Assembly: GCF_000442315.1 (NCBI RefSeq)
Contig: NZ_KE557324.1
Coordinates: forward strand, 95,001 to 159,000
Length of the DNA stretch: 64,000 nt
Reading direction: 5' to 3'
From: Rubellimicrobium thermophilum DSM 16684
GTDB lineage: Bacteria > Pseudomonadota > Alphaproteobacteria > Rhodobacterales > Rhodobacteraceae
Shown: one piece after another, positions 60,465 through 64,000 of the stretch
How the letters are laid out: the number at the start of each line of letters is the position of its first letter
Position numbering within the stretch: the stretch's first letter is position 1
Position numbers and translations under genes: made by a program
Notes under the pieces: model-generated
Database searches by the model: none
What the model was told of the DNA's origin: nothing
Seen by the model: the letters and a program-made list of their open reading frames with translations, nothing else

Positions 60465-61214
60465 ATGGGGGTTCGGGCGGGCAAGGCGCGGCGATGGGGC
60501 ACGGTCGATGCCGTGATTGCCCGGTTCGCCGCGGCCGCCCGCGGCCGTGTTCCGCGTCTGTGCCCCTGTTGCGGACATGAAGGCCTGTTCACGGCTTTCG
60601 GCGATCCGCCCCGTTACGATGCCCGCTGCCCGCGCTGCGGCTCGCTCGAGAGGCATCGGCTGATCCGGCTCTGGATGGACCGGGAACGCCCCTTCGGACC
60701 TTCGCATCGCGTCCTCCATGTGGCGCCCGAACCGCAGCTCGGCCCCGCCATCCGCGCCCTTGTCGCCCGCTACGAGACGGCCGACATCTCTCCCCGCCGC
60801 GCGCCCGATCATCTTCTGGATATCTGCGATACCGGCCTGCCGGATGGCCAGTACGACCGGATCGTCTGCAACCATGTCCTCGAGCATGTGGACGACATTC
60901 GCGCCCTGGCCGAGATGTTCCGCCTTCTGGCCCCCGGCGGCCTGGTCCTGTTGACCACCCCGATCATCGAAGGCTGGGCCACCACCTACGAGAATTCCGC
61001 GATCACCGCACCCGAGGAGCGCCGCCTGCATTTCGGACAGGCCGACCATCTCAGGATCTATGGTCGCGATCTGCGCGACCGCATCCGGCAGGCGGGATTC
61101 CGCCTGTCCGAGTTTCCGGCCATGGAGCCCGACGTGCACCGCCATGGCCTCATCCGGGGCGAAACCCTGTTCCTTGCCCGAAAGCCAGACCCATCGTCCG
61201 AAGAGGCCGCCTGA
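60465..61214 (+). CDS. class I SAM-dependent methyltransferase with N-terminal zinc-binding motif
   Basis: 249 aa. A four-Cys motif CPCCGHEG...[11 protein letters not shown] (about residues 33-62) precedes a Rossmann methyltransferase: [37 protein letters not shown] (acidic loop and motif) and [13 protein letters not shown]. The target is unknown. It overlaps the sdhB start (ATGA-type overlap), so it is coupled to sdhB. Confidence 0.83.
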   Translation: MGVRAGKARRWGTVDAVIARFAAAARGRVPRLCPCCGHEGLFTAFGDPPRYDARCPRCGSLERHRLIRLWMDRERPFGPSHRVLHVAPEPQLGPAIRALVARYETADISPRRAPDHLLDICDTGLPDGQYDRIVCNHVLEHVDDIRALAEMFRLLAPGGLVLLTTPIIEGWATTYENSAITAPEERRLHFGQADHLRIYGRDLRDRIRQAGFRLSEFPAMEPDVHRHGLIRGETLFLARKPDPSSEEAA

Positions 61215-61993
61215 TGGTCCAGTTCCGCCTTCCCAAGAACAGCCGCATGTCCGTGGGCAAGACCTGGCCCGCCCCTGCCGGGGCCACCCGCACCAAGACG
61301 TTCCGCATCTACCGCTGGGATCCGGAGGACGGCGCCAATCCCCGCATCGACACCTATGTGGTCGATCTCGACGATTGCGGGCCGATGGTCCTTGATGCGC
61401 TCATCAAGATCAAGGAGGAGATCGACCCCACGCTCGCCTTTCGCCGGTCCTGCCGCGAAGGGATCTGCGGGTCCTGCGCGATGAACATCGACGGGGCGAA
61501 CGGGCTGGCCTGCACCACGGCCATCGATTCGGTGAAGGGCGATATCCGCATCTATCCTTTGCCGCACATGCCCGTGATGAAGGACCTTGTCCCCGATCTC
61601 AGCCATTTCTTCGCCCAGCATGCGAGCGTGCGTCCCTGGCTCGAGACCGTCACCCCCGCGCCCGAACGCGAATGGCGTCAGTCGGTCGAGGACCGCCGCA
61701 AGCTCGATGGCCTCTATGAATGCATCCTCTGCGCCTGCTGTTCGACCGCCTGTCCGAGCTACTGGTGGAACGGGGACCGCTATCTCGGGCCGGCCGCGCT
61801 TCTGCATGCCTATCGCTGGATCATCGATTCGCGCGACGAGACGACGGGAGAGCGGCTCGACGATCTCGAGGATCCCTTCAAGCTCTATCGCTGCCACACC
61901 ATCATGAACTGTGCGCGCACCTGTCCCAAGGGGCTGAACCCGGCCAAGGCCATTATGGAGATCCGGCGGCTGATGCTCGAACGGGTGGTGTGA
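61214..61993 (+). CDS. sdhB: succinate dehydrogenase iron-sulfur subunit
   Basis: 259 aa. [2Fe-2S] ligands in [16 protein letters not shown] and the next Cys in LACTT; [4Fe-4S]/[3Fe-4S] ligands in [17 protein letters not shown] and [17 protein letters not shown]. Carries electrons from SdhA to quinone. It is separated from sdhA by three small genes but stays in the same transcription unit by overlaps and short gaps. Confidence 0.96.
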   Translation: MVQFRLPKNSRMSVGKTWPAPAGATRTKTFRIYRWDPEDGANPRIDTYVVDLDDCGPMVLDALIKIKEEIDPTLAFRRSCREGICGSCAMNIDGANGLACTTAIDSVKGDIRIYPLPHMPVMKDLVPDLSHFFAQHASVRPWLETVTPAPEREWRQSVEDRRKLDGLYECILCACCSTACPSYWWNGDRYLGPAALLHAYRWIIDSRDETTGERLDDLEDPFKLYRCHTIMNCARTCPKGLNPAKAIMEIRRLMLERVV

Positions 61994-62087
61994 AGACGCA
62001 GCAGGTTTTGCCCCCGGGTTCGGCCCGGTTCCGGCCCCAACCGGATCCGGGAGGTCTGCCTGCGAAAGGCTTGCAGTCGCTCCTGCG

Positions 62088-62127
62088 CTTTCACAGAACT
62101 GTTACACAAGCGTAATCTCTCTGTCAT
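62088..62127 (+). promoter_or_regulatory. Pho box (PhoB-binding repeats) upstream of pstS
   Basis: Four 7-bp units spaced by exactly 4 bp (11-bp period): CTTTCAC, CTGTTAC, GCGTAAT, CTGTCAT, starting at 62088, 62099, 62110 and 62121. The period and the CTGTCAT-type units are the mark of PhoB sites. It lies 53-92 bp before the pstS ATG, overlapping the expected -35 region, so pstS should be induced by phosphate starvation. Confidence 0.82.
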
Positions 62128-62179
62128 AGAACGCCCCTAAGGAGGCGGCGGCAACTCCGGCTAGAGAGGACATCCTGCC

Positions 62180-63166
62180 ATGACCAGACTGCTGCTCGCC
62201 TCGGCTTCCGCTGCTGCGTTCGTCGCCTTCGGAGGACCGGCGGCTGCTCAGGCCACTGTCACCGTTGACGGTTCTTCCACGGTTTTTCCGATTTCGGAGG
62301 CCTTTGCTGAGGAATTCCAGGCGCAGACCGGCAATCGCGTGACCGTCGGTCTGTCGGGCACCGGTGGCGGCTTCGAGAAGTTCTGCCGCGGCGAGCTCGA
62401 CGTGACAGGCGCCTCGCGCCCGATCCGCACGGGCGAGATGGAGGCCTGCGCGGCCAACGGCATCGAATACATCGAACTGCCCGTCGCGATGGACGGCCTC
62501 GCCGTTGTCGTGCACCCTGAGAACACCTGGGCCGAGTGCATGAGCGTGGCCGAGCTGAAGACGATCTGGGAGCCGGCCGCGCAGGGCGTCATCACCAACT
62601 GGAACCAGGTGCGCGAAGGCTTTCCCGATGCGCCGCTGCGCCTGTTCGGCGCCGGCACGGACTCGGGCACCTATGACTATTTCACCTTCGCGATCAACGG
62701 CGTCGAGCACGAATCGCGCGGCGACTACACCGCGACCGAGGACGACAACGTGACCGTCCAGGGTGTGTCCTCTGACGTGAATGCGCTGGGCTTCCTCGGC
62801 CTGGCCTATTACGAGGAGAACGCCGACAAGCTGAAGACCGTCGCAATCCAGCAAGAGGACGGCAGCTGCGTTTCGCCTTCGGTGGAAACGGCCGGCAATG
62901 GCACCTATCAGCCCCTTTCCCGCCCGCTCTTCGTCTACATCAACGCGGCGAGCCTCGATCGTCCCGAGGTGCAGGCCTATGTGGACTTCATGATGACGCC
63001 CGAAAATGGTGTCACGCTGGTGCAGGAAGTGGGCTATGTGCCCTTGCCCGCCGAAGCCTTCGATCTCGGCCGCGCCAAGGTCGCGGAGCGCCGGACCGGC
63101 ACCTATTTCGAGGGCGGATCGAAGGTCGGCGTCAGCATCGAGGATCTGCTGGCCTCGGAACAGTGA
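62180..63166 (+). CDS. pstS: phosphate ABC transporter periplasmic binding protein
   Basis: 328 aa with signal peptide (about 1-24, cut AAA-QA). Phosphate-binding loops [44 protein letters not shown] and [16 protein letters not shown]. High-affinity phosphate capture, first gene of the pst operon. Codon use and length are ordinary. Confidence 0.95.
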   Translation: MTRLLLASASAAAFVAFGGPAAAQATVTVDGSSTVFPISEAFAEEFQAQTGNRVTVGLSGTGGGFEKFCRGELDVTGASRPIRTGEMEACAANGIEYIELPVAMDGLAVVVHPENTWAECMSVAELKTIWEPAAQGVITNWNQVREGFPDAPLRLFGAGTDSGTYDYFTFAINGVEHESRGDYTATEDDNVTVQGVSSDVNALGFLGLAYYEENADKLKTVAIQQEDGSCVSPSVETAGNGTYQPLSRPLFVYINAASLDRPEVQAYVDFMMTPENGVTLVQEVGYVPLPAEAFDLGRAKVAERRTGTYFEGGSKVGVSIEDLLASEQ

Positions 63167-63184
63167 GGCCCGTAATCTGCCATG

Positions 63185-63208
63185 GTCAGGGGCGGCAACG
63201 CCCCTGAC
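63185..63208 (+). terminator. hairpin between pstS and pstC (attenuator/stabiliser)
   Basis: Perfect 10-bp stem GTCAGGGGCG (63185-63194) and CGCCCCTGAC (63199-63208) closed by a GCAA (GNRA-type) tetraloop; no U-tract. Placed 18 bp after pstS and 23 bp before pstC. Confidence 0.65.
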
Positions 63209-63231
63209 TGCTTTCCGAAGGACTGGACAGG

Positions 63232-64000
63232 ATGCCATCGCCGATTCCCACCGCCGATGACCTCATCAGAAACGGCTATATCCGCCGCCGCAGGGCCATC
63301 GGCACAATGATGGCCCTGATCATGTTCGCCTGCGCCGCCCTTTCCGTCTTCGTGACCACCGCCATCGTGGTGATCCTCGTCGAGGAAAGCTGGATGTTCT
63401 TCCGCGAGGTGCCGATCCTCGACTTCCTCACGGGCACGATGTGGACGCCGGTGTTCACGGATGCGCAGTTCGGCGTGCTGCCGCTTCTGGTCTCCACGCT
63501 GCAGGTGGCGTTCCTGGCGCTGCTGATCGCGATTCCGATGGGAACGGTCATGGCGATCTATCTGTCCGAGTATGCCTCGACAGCGGTGCGCGAGACGATC
63601 AAGCCGGCGCTGGAGCTGCTCGAGGCGGTGCCGACCGTGGTCTACGGCTATTTCGCCTTGATCGTGATGACACCGTTCCTGCAGAAGTTCATTCCCGGTC
63701 TGGCGGGGATCAACCTGCTGGTTCCGTCGATCATCCTCGGCATCATGATCCTGCCCTATGTGGTCTCGGTCTCCGAAGATGCGATGCGCGCCGTCCCGAA
63801 CGGGCTGCGGGAGGGGGCCTATGCCCTCGGCATGTCGCGCTGGCAGGTGGCCTTTCGCGTGGTGCTGCCGGGGGCGATGTCGGGCGTGACGGCGGCCTAC
63901 ATCCTCGGCATGTCCCGCGCCGTGGGCGAGACGATGGTGGTGGCGATCGCCGCGGGCCAGAATCCGAACCTGACCTTCGACCCGCGCGAGGGCGCCGCCA
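63232..64000 (+). CDS. pstC: phosphate ABC transporter permease (5' part, cut by window end)
   Basis: At least 256 codons; the gene runs off the window. MPSPIPTADDLIRNGYIRRR start, a long first helix, then LPLLVSTLQVAFLALLIAIPMGTVMAIYLSEYAS, LEAVPTVVYGYFAL and the EAA-type cytoplasmic loop EGAYALGMSRWQVAFRVVLPGAMSG. The pairing ATPase and PstA genes should follow. GGACAG precedes the ATG. Confidence 0.93.
   Translation, partial: MPSPIPTADDLIRNGYIRRRRAIGTMMALIMFACAALSVFVTTAIVVILVEESWMFFREVPILDFLTGTMWTPVFTDAQFGVLPLLVSTLQVAFLALLIAIPMGTVMAIYLSEYASTAVRETIKPALELLEAVPTVVYGYFALIVMTPFLQKFIPGLAGINLLVPSIILGIMILPYVVSVSEDAMRAVPNGLREGAYALGMSRWQVAFRVVLPGAMSGVTAAYILGMSRAVGETMVVAIAAGQNPNLTFDPREGAA

Overview
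The window reads as chromosomal DNA of a GC-rich alphaproteobacterium, most likely Rhodobacterales. The support is the end of an rRNA operon (23S, 5S, then initiator tRNA), TRAP-free but ABC- and Tct-rich catabolic clusters, a taurine-pyruvate-type aminotransferase, a ChvE/GguABC sugar system, and an sdhCDA...sdhB layout split by small genes. The genus cannot be named from the sequence alone.

Layout. 1-3443: rRNA operon end with 23S, 5S and tRNA-fMet. 3665-5244: remains of two insertion sequences, an IS481-family fragment joined to an IS3-family (IS407-like) copy. 5437-11114: a divergent LysR gene and a protocatechuate operon pcaD-C-H-G-BKACE-B. 11126-18018: the opposite-strand operon tctCBA, aroE-like dehydrogenase and quiC (3-dehydroshikimate dehydratase fused to an HPPD-like domain) with its LysR gene. 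It would bring in a quinate/shikimate-type acid and convert it to protocatechuate for the pca operon beside it. 18156-27400: a rhizopine/inositol-like (moc-type) operon behind a LacI-type regulator: membrane histidine-box hydroxylase, sugar ABC transporter, MocA-like oxidoreductase, two TIM-barrel isomerases, Rieske ferredoxin and a divergent PanB-like protein. 27638-31606: zapE, gabT and a secreted trypsin-like protease with five Cys-rich repeats.

31783-46639 looks like one LacI-controlled regulon. It has a second sugar-type ABC transporter, a 3-hydroxyacyl-CoA-dehydrogenase-like enzyme, a PEP-mutase/isocitrate-lyase-family lyase, an isochorismatase-family amidase, a LeuC/LeuD-like hydro-lyase, hyuA/hyuB (ATP-dependent hydantoinase/oxoprolinase) and an iron alcohol dehydrogenase. 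A TTGAATACG-type operator lies near the regulator, in the divergent hyuA/leuC-like gap and just upstream of the alcohol dehydrogenase. The enzyme set suggests opening of a cyclic amide or imide, deamidation, hydration and C-C cleavage; the substrate is unknown. This is the best candidate for an undescribed pathway.

46824-56996: class III aminotransferase, LysR gene, then chvE-gguA-gguB-gguC, a sugar-acid dehydratase and a sugar 1-dehydrogenase (oxidative arabinose/galactose route), closed by a clear terminator. 57242-61993: sdhC-D-A, a lipoprotein, a small secreted protein, a methyltransferase and sdhB. 62088-64000: a Pho box, pstS and the start of pstC (cut by the window edge).

Twelve otherwise convincing genes carry 15 apparent single-base indels, mostly in short homopolymers. 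Correcting one base per event restores full family-length frames, so many are probably sequence or assembly errors rather than real pseudogenes. They are typed as pseudogene here because that is how the given sequence reads.
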